Source of the DNA: Gorsachius magnificus
Taxonomy: Eukaryota > Chordata > Aves > Pelecaniformes > Ardeidae
Assembly: GCA_034008185.1 (NCBI GenBank)
Contig: CM067081.1
Location: 14,569,821-14,633,820, forward strand
Direction: 5' to 3'
DNA: 64,000 nucleotides
In this document: positions 1-11,811 of the stretch, piece after piece
Layout: the number at the start of each line of letters is the position of its first letter
How positions within the stretch are numbered: position 1 is the first letter of the stretch
Position numbers and translations under genes: made by a program
The notes under the pieces: generated by a model
Told to the model about the DNA's origin: nothing
Seen by the model: the letters and a program-made list of their open reading frames with translations, nothing else
Databases searched by the model: none

Positions 1-3000
1 GAAGAACTTCAGGGGACATATCTTGAGGAAGGAAAAACCAATTAAGAGGTACTGGAATCTGTGCTGTAGCACTGAATACCAGCCTGTGACACTGTAGAGG
101 ATTGCTAAATCTAAGGTCAGCATGATGTGGCTGGTGAACTGGAGTAAAAGTGATCTCAGCATCAGTTTACTCTGCGTGTTACTGCTGTAGTGTTTCCCTG
201 GGACATGTACATACACACATAAAAGTTTTTTTTCTTATTTGGAAAATCCTTTAGTAGCAAAGTTATTGACTGATGTTCACATTACTAAAAGCTGAGTATT
301 TTTACATATAAGATACAACATTTACTAGTAAGTGCAAAGTATTCACATGAATAATTTAAGTTAAACCATACCTGTCAAAGTAAACGAATGAGGTAGAATT
401 CACAATGCCTTATTCTGGCATTTCTTATTGTGTGTGTTTACATCATCTCTAGTTTAGAAGACTGACTAATCTGTGCTAGGATCACTGAGATCTGAGAGCA
501 CAAGCAAAAATACCCATTAAATGACTCCAGAAATTACTAGTTTTGCAGTTAGCAGCCCATGTACCACCTGGAACAATTAGCAACGTGTAAAGGAAATCTA
601 CTTTTTTACATGAATGATTGTTCACTGCTTTTTGCTTCTGTATTACAAATTGGTGTTTTCAGCAATGCTGTGGGTTGGAAGATACACTCATTACGGAAAA
701 ATAATGGTACTGGATTAAAACTACTTAAAGTTTCCCTGATAGTGCCATTCTGAAGTTATCTAATCCTTCAAGCTTGTATCTCATGTAGCTCTGATCTTGA
801 TGCAATTTAAGACTCTGCTGTAAACTAAAAGGAGTATTACCATTTAAAAACAGTACTCTCCTGAATGAGTATCACCACGTTTAAACAAAAAGTAAATTTC
901 ATACCATCAATTTAAAATAATGATGATGGAAGACATTTTAAATCTCATTCCTTGTATGTTTTTTGCTCTATTTGAACTACATGGGATATTTTTCCTGCTT
1001 ACAAAATATGCGGATATTTTACTTTGATGATTTGTTCACTGGGCTCACTGACTTAAACAGTCTCCATTCTGACTCTCCTGTCACAGTAGAGTTTATGATT
1101 TATCTGTTTTTATATCCATAAAGATACAGCCTTAACTAAGTGGTCTCTTGCATAATCAGACTGGCTTGGAGTTCACTAAACGTAATCTTGTGCTGTGTAT
1201 CTCAATTAATCTTGCAGACTGTGGCTAATCACATCCCCACCAGGCAGGCTCACATATCTCACCAAGCTGGATTATTAAAATCCATATTTCACGTTAACAG
1301 CCATGTGTGTGAGATTAGTTTCTAAGTAGTAATGCACCTGCCATAAATACCTTATATCTGGTGTCTTCTGAAATACTGCTGCTGTCAAAGATGAAAAAGC
1401 ATGATGTGCATTCAAAACTAGTTTACATTTCTTTTTTATGGGCAAGTGATTTCTTCCTAGGTGCTTTTCTTTGTTCTGATATACCTGAAAATCTATAGAG
1501 CACAGAATGTAATGAAGACAGAACTTGGTAAAGGGTATATTCTGGAAGTATTGATAGAAGAATATGATTATATTAACTTTATTCATTTTTTATCATTTCA
1601 AGTAAAAGCTTAAGAGAGGAAAGCTGCATTAATTTAGGTTCATACCATTAGTCTTACATTAAGGGCTAAATTCCATTTTACAGTGAAACTTTTTAAATCT
1701 GAAGTACCTCCAGTAAGCTCACTTGGCCTAGAAATTGCCTTAGCATTGTCATTTTACTAATTACATCCTAGGATAAAACACTTTCCATCTGATCAGTAGA
1801 CTATTAGCAGAAGATCCAGACACTGAATCTCAGAGCTTCAAGTCTCTTGAGTCTGTAAAGGCAACTGATGCTACACTTCATGCCCCATACTTTTAAAAGG
1901 CAGAATTTCAGTTTAACACCCTGTAGCCCTCAATGCAATTGCTGCAGTAATGCCTGGGATTTGTAGTAAAGACCAAGCAGGTGCTTTTTTCTCAGAATCT
2001 CACTTAAAATATGTCTTTGGTTTCACGGGCCATCAGACGAGTTAAAGGGTACAGCTGCAAGCAAATAGGCTTTGCACAGAATTCCTAAATGAGATGATGC
2101 TTTACTTAGAGGAAGTAAAAGAGATTAGCATGTTTATTATTTTCCTAATGCACTGCTCCTTAATCTAACTCCTCATTCCCATGGGAGTGCATCAAGGTCT
2201 ATCTGCATTCAGACAAGCAGCGTTTATCTCACAGCCGTCTGGCAGAGGCAGCTCCGGCTGACTGGTGGGATTGATGGGCACAGTCCCTGCCCTTTCACAA
2301 CTTTCCAGGCTTTCTGTCCGGTGAATGCCTGAAAAGCCCCTGTTCGGTGCTCACAGATTCTTGACAGATGAAACTGCTGTTCTGGTGATTTACAGCCTGA
2401 TTGCTCAATCCTTTCTAATGAACAAAACCTGTGTTTTAGAGCAGCCACATTTCAGTGGCATCTTGGTTGACCTTTTAGAATTGGTGTGTGCTTCTTGGAA
2501 TTTCAGTGCTGAAAAGAGGTAGGGAGAGAAGGAGAAAACCTAGGTGCTCCAAGCATAATCTGGAGTTCTGTTAAGGACCATATAGGGAATTCATAACTAT
2601 ACATAAAAAAACATAGACTGTATAAATAGTTTCTTCAAACCTGTATAAATAGACTCTTTAAAATTTCACACAATTTTCCTGTAAAAATCTTTCTTTCATC
2701 CAAATGTATATGCAGATTGACAGAAAATGTAGTTAGAATGCTTCTGCCTTCAGAGCTTCCAGTTGTCCTTCAGGTCTATCAGTTACTCAATAATTATGTT
2801 ATGATAAATTTAGTTTAAGGGTTTAAAATTTTAAGGATAAGAATGAGATTATTGCAAGAGAGCAGAAAAATAAATGCATGTTTAAAAATTTAGTGCCAGT
2901 TGATTATTATGTATAAATTCAGCAGCATAATTTCAAGGGTACAACTTAAATATACAGAAATGATGGACGTAAAGGAAAATCTATTGGGAAATGACACTTG

Positions 3001-3642
3001 CTTATGCATTATATATATCCTAGTCAAAAAAAAAAATCTGATTTTGCCATATATTACAAATGTGGCTGATGATACAATTTTCAAGTTGCATTTCCTAATG
3101 AGTGTTCCCTGGTACATTGAATTCTGTATAACAGTAGTGGTCCATTTTTAAATTTTCTTAAACAGTATTTTATTTTTACATTACAAATCCATCACAATCT
3201 CAAGGAGTTATTTGGATTTATTGTTGCTTATCTTTTGCAAACCTTCATATGAAATATATTCCATTATCAGTCCCAAATTGCTGCTAATGTTTCAAAGTAT
3301 ATCACAGAAAGAGGCAAAATGTATCAAGATAAATCAGACACCATAAAGCTGGGTAAATGCTGAACACCCTCCAGAGACACACAAACAAGAATAAGAAATA
3401 TGCTGTAAGTCCTGAGGTCAAATGCTTTACCTAAGAAGTACATTAATCCCCTAGAGAAGTGCTGCTTTGAGAGTTTAATTCCTCTTAGGCAACAGAAATA
3501 AGGAAAGAAACAAACAGCAAAAACCATCCAACCCTATGCATTCACTGACATAAAATACCAGGAGGGGTATAATATTGTTTTGGTTTGTCAATAATATAGC
3601 AGTGCCTAAGAGTCTGTTGTGCTGGGCGTTTTACAAATTCAG
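1..3642. other. Unique AT-rich noncoding DNA
   Basis: No gene or transposable element recognised. Reading frames on both strands are short (under about 105 codons), of biased AT-rich composition and without convincing splice signals. Two copies of an 11-base string containing TATAAATA lie near 2620 and 2644, but nothing else suggests a promoter. Best read as intronic or intergenic sequence. Confidence 0.6.
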
Positions 3643-3761
3643 AACAAATAACTCCTGCGAGGAATTTATCACCCAAAAAACCATAGTCAGAAGAAGAGCA
3701 GACCAACTGCCTGATATAAAGGAGAATGATAACTACACAGGGTCTTCAGATCTGGTCATAG
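3643..3761 (+). CDS. Candidate internal coding exon, gene unidentified
   Basis: An open segment of 39 complete codons ends at a strong donor (ATAG|GTAAGTG, intron from 3762). The peptide is hydrophilic and ordinary in composition: it contains EEFITQKTIVRRRADQ, then LPDIKENDNYTGSSDLVI. It has a basic RRR patch and an N-x-T sequon (NYT), and looks unlike the AT-driven shadow frames around it. The donor is phase 1. That matches the phase-1 acceptor of the candidate exon at 49119-49337; a direct join would create a GAA (Glu) codon. The start is uncertain. The AG at 3641-3642 has a weak pyrimidine tract, the frame is open upstream to about 3575, and an acceptor near 3600-3603 is possible. I do not recognise the protein family. 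It could also be a chance open frame next to a chance donor. Confidence 0.4.
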
Positions 3762-6126
3762 GTAAGTGAAACCACAACTTTATAATCTTTATACAAATTA
3801 CTATGAAATATAGATTTCACGTCCCTCCCACCCAGATAGCCAGCCCTCTCCATTTATCATTGCTATATCCATCAAGTTATTTTTGATTACTTTTGGGTAT
3901 TTAGAAACTGAAATAATCCATGGTGACGTTAAGAGTTGTCAGGTCTCTGATCAGTGTTAGTTTTCAGACTGAATAGAGCACAGCAAACTGGGAACCCCCA
4001 ACTAGTTAGGTGCATATGGTGATACCTGCAGAAACAGCTAGACTGATAGTGTGACTAAACACATTCTTAATATTAAATTTAACTGTCTTTAATGACAGTG
4101 TTTAATTGCACATAAAGGTGATTTTGTTTTCTTCTCTAATATCTTTTGGCTGTTGGGTTACTGAGAGCTGACCATGGAAATCCTTCCTCTGGTTTGACAT
4201 CACTCTACCTGCAGAGCACGATAAATTACGTTTTTAGTATTGAATCAGTGTTAAACACTATTGGAAGCAGGGGGAAAAAAAAGTGGTTTAAAGTTTTAAA
4301 TTTGAAGAGTTTTAATTATTAAAGGTCTTTTCATACATTGACTGCCTTAATTTGCATGAAAAATATGAAGACTTCTAACACTTGCTTCACTTTATTGCAT
4401 TCATTTGCTTCAAATTACATATAAGGCAGCTTAACCAAACTAAGGAATCTGCAGAACAATTATAATTCTAAATATATACTATTTAAATGTCAAGCAAGCA
4501 GAGTCACATATAACAGGGGATACTATTGCCTGTGGAAAATCTTTGGAATGAAAGGGATCAATTAAAACACTATTTCTTCAGCAGCAAAATGCTTTTACCC
4601 ACAGTAACTTCCTAATGCCTTATAAATCACTTTCAGGTAACAATTTTACCTTGGACTCTCAAAATACAGATCATCTGGCTTTAGCTGGAGATAGAGGAAA
4701 GAGGATTTAGTGTACTAAAAGATCACAAAGGTTTGCAACAAGCAAGCAGAAAGAATTGTAAGTTTGGACCTCCAAACCACCTACAGCAAGCTCAGAAACT
4801 ACCACTCAGCTCTGCAGAGAAAAATAGCCTGTAGACTGCTGATCATCAGGGAGCTTGCAGAGAGAATAAAGGAGTGTTAAATTTTGCTCTTAAACAGCTA
4901 ATTTCTATGAAAAACATCATGTGAATGTGAGAAAAATAATTTCAGAATTCCCTGACTGAGAAACTGAGCTACACAACAAAATCTTTGTATTTAGCCAGGT
5001 ATTGAAAAGAACTTAGACTCCTATACTTCCACATTAATGCATTTATCATGAAGCTCTCTTGTAGTCTCTCCTCTGCCTGAAGAATTCTCGATTAATTAGC
5101 TACAGAAGAGTTGACCAGAAAACCTGAGGGAACCTGTCCCAAGAACAATATGGGCCTCATTTTTAGGCTGTCTCGCCAAGTAGGACGATCAATTTCCGGA
5201 CTTGAATCTGAATCAGAAAGCCAGGAAATTTGAAACTATTCATCATATTCACAGGTAGCTTTGGCTCCTCTTCAACCCCAAAATACTGCCTGCCTAAAAG
5301 TTTTTATTAAAGCGTGCCACCAGCTCTCTGCTTTTCTTTACGTGACTGCACAATAAAAGGTAATGCAGTATTTCTGTAATCCTGCTATCTGTTGTCCTTT
5401 TCATGTCAGCCTGCTAACCACTAATGTTCAAAAAGCTGAGTCCGTGGAACACACACCTGCATCATTCCTGCTGTTGATCTGCTGTGCCAGTTGTTCTCCT
5501 GTCCTGGGGATTAAAATATCCAATGTTATGTTATTTTAATAAAAGCTGAGGTGACAAAGCATGCACCTGTATTTTTGTTCTCTGCACCTGCTTGTCATGG
5601 TACTCTGCTGTCTTCTTACTGCAGCAGCAAAGCCCGTGTGACCACCACTAGTGAAATCACTGTCTGCTATGTACACTTTAAATGTTATGCTTTAGTTGAG
5701 GAGAAAAAAAAGAATATTCAAAGGAAGTGAATCCAGATGGCTGTTTTAACAAGTTATTGTTGTATCATAAACAATTTTATACTTGATCCTACTCTTTCAG
5801 TTCATGAAAGGATTACCTACTGATCTCAGTGAGGGTCAACTTTGGACATGCTAGCAGAAATAACAGAATATATATTTTTAAAAAAAATTATTTGGAAAAA
5901 ACAAAACAAAACCCCCCTATAATCCCCATACAAAACAGAATAATTTTTCCAACACCCTTAATCAACTTGATGATTTGAAAAAAAAAGGTTGGATTAACTG
6001 CTTAAGGAATATCCATGTGTAATTTCATCAGTGGCTGGAAATGAATGTGAACATTAAGCAGGTATGGTACTTACCTGGTTAAATGCATGACTGGTGCTGC
6101 AAACAATAGAGAGTTAAATATCATCA
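3762..6126. other. Unique AT-rich noncoding DNA
   Basis: No coding signal or repeat recognised. A possible 22-nt minus-strand microexon at 6075-6096 is treated as a finding only. Confidence 0.55.
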
Positions 6127-6815
6127 GAGTATCACAGAATCATTTGGGCTGGAAGAGATCTCAGGTCTCCAGTCCAACCTCTTGCTCATGGCAAGGTCAG
6201 CTATAGAGACAAACCAGGTTACTCAGGACTTTTTATCCAGTCAGATCTTGACAACCTCCAAGGACAGAGACTGCATAGCGTTTTTGGGCAACATGTGTCA
6301 CTGCTGGACCTTCTTCATTGGGAAAAATTTTCTCCCTATATCCAGTCTGAACTTCTGTCTTACCGATTTATGTCCACTGTCTCTCACCCTCCCACCCAGC
6401 AGCACTGTGAAAAGCCTGGCTCCATCTCCTCAAGGGCATCCTGTAGTCACTGGGGCTGCTGTTAGGTCCCGCCAAAGCTTTTCTCTGCTTCAGCCTAAAC
6501 AAGCCCAGCTCCCCCAGCCACTCCTCACAGGGCAAGAGCTCCAGCCTCCACCATCTCAGCAACCTATCCTGACATCTTCCCAGTTGGTTCCTGTCCTTCT
6601 TGTAGTGGAGGGTCCAAATCTGGACATGGTATCTAGACGAGTTCTTACAAGTGCTAAGCAGAGGGGGAAAACCACTTCCCTGGGTCTCCTGGCTCTTCCC
6701 TTATTCCTACAGCCCATGGTAGTTTTGGCCTCTTTACTGCCAGGGCACAGCACAATCTTATGGTTACCCAAGGGCTTTAACTGCAGAGCTGCTCCCCAGT
6801 CTGAAGGTCTGTAGC
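6127..6815 (-). mobile_element. CR1 LINE, 3' part, old and degraded
   Basis: The plus strand starts with the reverse complement of a CR1 3' end: CACAGAATCATTTGGGCTGG, then AGAGATCTCAGGTCTCCAGTC. The reverse-complemented end of the RT reading frame follows, with the region equivalent to 'LRGDLI...FFxxRVVKHWN' strongly decayed. The 5' end is truncated near 6815. The tail is a single repeat unit and divergence from the other copies is large, so this is one of the oldest CR1 copies here. The 210-codon plus-strand open frame across it is an antisense shadow, not a gene. Confidence 0.85.
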
Positions 6816-7769
6816 AGCAGTTTTTGTAAACAAAGTATATCAGTGGAGAATTAAAAAAATAACCAACAAAACAAAACCTGACTATTTTTTGTCTTCATTT
6901 TGAAGAGGTAGAGGCAAACAACTTCAAATAATAGATTAATAGGATATTCCTAATTAAAAAAGGCAAAAAATCCATTTTTGTGACGATTGTGATAAATGAA
7001 ATACATGATCTTGCTGTTTCTGGATCGACTCTAGCCTCAGACCATTCCAAAACTATTAGATTTAAATGTTAGTCTTGTGATTATGCACACTAACAGAACA
7101 AGGGAGTCTGCAGACACAGAATTACATGGCTCAATTTAATCCGTTTGTTAAGGCATGTAAAGGTGTGTGCACATTTAGCCTGATATGAGCTAAATGTTAG
7201 ATATGCAGGAATAATAAATTAAATTCAGCAAGCTTTGATAGAACCAACTATATGCACAGAGCTGTCATCCATTCCCATGCCACTCTATGTCATCCTTATG
7301 GCACTCCAGCTTCACGGGTTTCTGTCATTCCTGCTAAGTGAAACGAAGTTGGCATCTTTTCTCTCTCTCTGTTACCATTGCCACTCAGAACAATATTGTT
7401 CTCTAAATTGGTCTTTGAATTTTGTACATGGGAAAAATAAGCCACTCCAGAAAGGTACAGCAATAGGATAGAAGTGACCTGTGATTCAGTGGAACCTCTC
7501 AGGACTCTAAAACCTTCTCTGTGTCTAAGTGTACAATAGCTGTTTTGTAAAAAGCTATACTTAGGAGGGATTGCAGTTTCACTTAACTGAAGGAGAGCTG
7601 TTTTCTTCACTGACATCATTGTATATTTTAAAAATAGAGTCCCTTGTTTTTCTGGCATATCTTTTTTTTTTTTTTAAGATACTTTTTTTTCCACACAGAT
7701 TGCTAAAAATTTTTGATCATACAGTCCTGTGATCCTCTGTGTTAAGGGATGTTACAAGTGGTCGTGGTC
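6816..7769. other. Unique noncoding DNA
   Basis: AT-rich sequence with a T-run at 7664-7675. No gene, splice-bounded exon or transposable element recognised. Confidence 0.5.
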
Positions 7770-8060
7770 TCTGGCAGCTCTGGAGCCCGGGGGGATTACC
7801 CCTGCCTGGCTACTGGAGCCCAGCCCAGTGTACCCAGGGATCCAGGGGTCTCCATCCCATGCCAATGGACATGGCTGCTCCTTCCCTCTTTTACAGGTTC
7901 AAGCAGCAGCAAGGCTGAATGTGTATCACAGGGTCACACACACAGAGGACACACAGAGGATGCTGACATGGACAGTTACACAGGCTGCCATGGAGAAGAC
8001 ACTGCCTTGAACTGCACCCATGTGCAACACTACCAGGACTCACAGGAGATGTAAGCACAA
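7770..8060 (-). repeat. Degraded dispersed repeat (same family as 35900-36240)
   Basis: A GC-richer block that aligns in reverse orientation with 36040-36240. Shared landmarks, in order, are a CAGGGG...CCATCCCA segment, GGCTGCT, an ACAGG..CA.GCA..GCTGA block and an ACACACACAGAGG string. Overall identity is roughly two thirds by eye. The partner copy carries a TCTCATTAAACCC polyadenylation-like motif, which suggests an LTR or other retroelement end, but I cannot name the family. The open frames here (about 100 codons) run through the repeat and are not supported as genes. Orientation is given relative to the ATTAAA of the partner copy. Confidence 0.45.
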
Positions 8061-8397
8061 CCAGCCAATCACTCTTCCTCCTCTTCAGCTGGTCAGGATT
8101 GAAGTTCACTAGTGAAAGCACATACATGACACTGCAGATTGACAAGAACACACACATTTTCAGATTCCCAATTACTGGCATGGAGCCCTTCTTTCTACCT
8201 TCTTACCTGCCACACTGGGTGGGTCTCCTCTTCACCCACTAGCCTAGCTTGGGGCTCACTAGCAAAGAAGTCCTCATGTTCCTCTTGTTTACCCCTTCTT
8301 ATCAGCTACAAAATCTAGGTGACCCTCTCTAAAGCTGTGCCTGGAACTTCTTAATGGCCCACCAGTTACTGACTGGAGACTTTGGTCTTTGGCATCA

Positions 8398-9227
8398 TCT
8401 CGGGACCTGGACAGGCTGGATCGATGGGGCGAGGCCAACTGCATGAGGTTCAACAAGGCCAAGTGCTGGGTCCTGCACTTGGGTCACAACAACCCCATGC
8501 AGTGCTACAGGCTTGGGGAAGAGTGGCTGGAAAGCTGCCTGGTGAAAAAGACCTGGGGGTACTGATTGACAGCCAGCTGAATATGAGCCAGCAGTGTGCC
8601 CAGGTGGCCAAGAATCATAGAATCATAGAATCATAGAATGTTTTGGGTTGGAAGGGACCCTTAGAGGTCATCTAGTCCAACCCCCCTGCAGTGAGCAGGG
8701 ACACTGCTAACTAGAAGGCGGCCAATGGCATCCTGGCTTGTATCGGGTATCTTGTGGCCAGCAGGAGTAGCCCCCTGTACTCGGTGCTGGTGAGGCCGCA
8801 CCTTGAATACTGTGTTCAGTTTTGGGCCCCTCACTACAAGAAAGACATTGCATTGCTGGAACATGTCCAGAGGAGAGCAACAAAGCTGGTGAGGTTGCCT
8901 GAAAGGAGGCTGTAGTGAGGTGGGGGTTGGTCTCTTTTCCCAAGTAATGGGTGATAGGATGAGGGGAAATGGCCTCAAGTTGCACCAGGGCAGGTTTAGG
9001 TTGGACATTAGGAAAATTTTTTTCAATGAAAGGGTTGTCAAGCACTGGAATGGGTTGCCAAGGGAAGTGGTCGAGTCCTCATCCCTGGAGGTATTTAAAA
9101 GACGGGTAGATGAGGTGCTTAGGGACATGGTTTAGTGGTGGGATGGCAGTGTTAGGTTAACGGTTGGGCTTGATGGTCTTAAAGGTCTTTCCAACCTAAA
9201 TGATTCTAGGAGTCTATGATTCTGTTA
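8398..9227 (+). mobile_element. CR1 LINE, 3' part, interrupted by a second CR1
   Basis: Plus-strand CR1 3' third. It reads from '[19 protein letters not shown]' through 'NMSQQCAQVAK', is interrupted at 8614, resumes at 8717 with 'ANGILACI' and '[16 protein letters not shown]', and ends in '[20 protein letters not shown]'. The 3' untranslated end GGTCTTTCCAACCTAAATGA and a decayed ATTCTATG tail close it at about 9227. A deletion of roughly 120 bases near 8888-8894 joins AAGCTGGTGAG directly to CCTGAAAGGAGG. The frame is broken by the insertion, the deletion and point changes, so the element is dead. Its 3' end matches the copy at 54207, so both belong to one subfamily. Confidence 0.9.
8615..8712 (-). 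mobile_element. 98-bp CR1 3' end inserted into another CR1
   Basis: The plus strand reads (TCATAGAA)n, then TGTTTTGGGTTGGAAGGGAC, and ends at GCTAACT. It is the severely 5'-truncated 3' end of the subfamily also present at 23870, 47270 and 62291. The short direct repeat AGAA lies on both sides (8611-8614 and 8713-8716), and the host CR1 reads continuously once the insert is ignored. The insert postdates the host element. Confidence 0.9.
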
Positions 9228-11811
9228 TCTGTTATCCTGTGTCTATCAGGTTTGTGCCTCTGACTGCTCTTATTCATATTTTTTACATATTGTCCCTTTC
9301 TGCATTGCAAAGGTCCTTGATTGGATGGACTTAATGAAGCACGTGTTCTCAACTTCCACATACCCTTGCACTCTGTATTTTTCTATTAACATTAAAAGCA
9401 TTATTTGGCTTTATGTGTATTACTTGTACATTAATCACAGAATAGCATGAAGTAACATGGCTTACATATTTGTTACTGAGGAAGAAATAAGATCTGCTGC
9501 GTGCTTCAAAGAAGCACATTTTGAAAGTGTTACACTGCACACATTTCTGAACCCCCAAAGACCATCTTTAAATTTTTTTCTATGTAGGTTTTTCTTGGTC
9601 TTTCAGGACCTGTCAAAATGATGTAGCATTATATTAGTCTTGCTGTTCCATTTGCTTTAATGAAATTTGCATTACACAGTAAGGTCTCCTTTTGCTGGTA
9701 AAAAGAAAACAAAGTTTACCAAGAGCATTTTAACAAGGTTTCCCAAAACTATTTATAGTGTGGTTTTTTGGTTTGTTTGTGTTTTTTTTTTTAATTGTTA
9801 TATGCATTATATTAGTTCTTACCGGTTTTTATTACCATCCTAATGCTATGTTCTCTGGAAACATCAAAAAAGTGAGAACATATTTTTCTCCAACATGGTC
9901 TGGTCTGATGCATACTACAAACACATTTTTTAATCTGATAGAGAAGCAACTTCAGAACAGGTTTCTTTTTGTTATCATGGCTAAAATCATAAATCAGAAC
10001 TCCATAAACTTGTTACTGGCAACAAAGTCCCTTTTTTAAAATTAAATATAATCTGATGCTAGTTGACAAAGAAAGAAGAACTCAAAATATTTTAAAAAAT
10101 TATATGATAAACACAATCTCAGCTTAGATGCTATTTTTAAGCATAATTCATGGTTTAAAACAAGGACAAAACTCATGATTTGCTTCTGATTTCAGAACTA
10201 GATATATTATGTGGGATTTATTTTACCTGTCTTCAGGTTTCCACTTCTGGAGTAGTCACATTCAGTCCTGCTCATAATCTTGGGAAAGAAAGGCACTTTA
10301 AGAATAGAATACATCCACTTTGGTGGAAGATTAATTATGCTCTTCACCCGAGATATATTTATTTTTCTTCACCCACTATAAAATGTCTCTGAATGACTTG
10401 CATAATCTAGGCTCCTGCATTTGGTTGTGTGAATCCCATCCTATTACTTTTTTACTATAGGAGTGATGTGTTGTCAGTTCAAGTGTTTTTAATATTACAG
10501 GGGATGCACTGTTTATCATGAAATGTAGTTTTCTGAATTCCACGCTTATCTATAATTCCCACATTGCAAGTAGCATTTACAGTTCCCTTAACAATAAACA
10601 GAGATATGAAGATGCATTTGAAGGTAGAATTTTGATCAAAGAAAATGGTAATGCAAAACAGTTTGTCACATCTCCTTTTGGAGTTCTTTAATAGATTTAA
10701 AATCAAAATAGCTAATTATCTATTAGATTTTTCAGTTGGTCAGCTAATTTTAACTATCTGCTTTCTGGCCGTGACTGTAAGAAAGCGTTATGGCATAATC
10801 ATGTTTCAGTGACCTTTTTTTTTTTCCCTCTCCTCCCTGAAATTTTTTCAAGGTGAAATTTGAGAGGTTTGTACATTTCTCTAGTATCTGTATAAGTGGG
10901 ACAAAGTTTACCAGTACCAGATCTGCCGTAATACCGTAGGAAATCCCAAATCCATCCACTGTGCATTGTATGATACCACATTTCTGATCTGGAAGCATCC
11001 TACTTCTGTTCAAACTGTAGTGTGCCAGCTAGTTACACTGTCACAGTAACAGAGCCTGGAACAAGAGACTAAATAAGTCTATATTTTGATTTCTGAATAT
11101 TATTGCTATAATTTCATTTATACATATGTATTGAAAACTGTTAACAGACTTTACAAATAACAATACTTGAATTCAATATTTTAGTTACTCATTCAGTTCG
11201 TGATACTAAATGAATTAAGATGTAGGGTTCTGGGCTTTTTTTCCCCATTTGGTGCTTCTACATGCTTTTTGAACTGGTAATTATCTAGAGTTTATTGTTA
11301 TTTGAAGGTGATTAATTCAAAGGTGAAATCTGGGGCATACTTACATAAATGGGAGGAAGACTGAAGTGAAAAGGAAGAGTGTTTTCAGCCTACATTAGGA
11401 GAAAAATTTACTTTTAGAAAAGTGGCAATATGCCAGCTTCACTGGTAATGGTTGGTAATTAACTTGAACAGCAGGCTGCACACCTGCTTTAGGAGGTCTA
11501 AGGGTGTAAATCATTATCCCCTGAACTCCCAAGATTTTCATTTTAATTTTCCTTTTGGACCCCCAAACTCAGCGCCACAGGGACAGATGGCTGAGCGTGA
11601 CTATAGTTTACAGGAGCAGGGAAGTTTGGAAGGACTATAGTTTACAGGAGGGGAAAACATCCTGCTGTGGGACAAGGCCAGACTCTTCCCATAGGCCATA
11701 GTTATTCTAATGCCTATAATAATTTTGCCGATCAGGTCTTTAAAGCTAGTGCAATGAAAGAAAGCATATTTCCACAACAAACCCCACTATAATTCTTATA
11801 TCTATGGAATA
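9228..11811. other. Unique AT-rich noncoding DNA
   Basis: No gene or repeat recognised; short open frames are composition artefacts. A T-run lies at 10816-10825. Confidence 0.55.

Noticed and set aside
6182..6814. 210-codon + strand open frame
   Set aside because: It is the antisense of a degraded minus-strand CR1; the reverse complement carries the CR1 3' end and RT C-terminal remnants.
7749..8054. Good acceptor (CCTTCCCTCTTTTACAG) followed by an open frame
   Set aside because: The block is part of a dispersed repeat with a related inverted copy at 36040-36240, and there is no donor before the stop.
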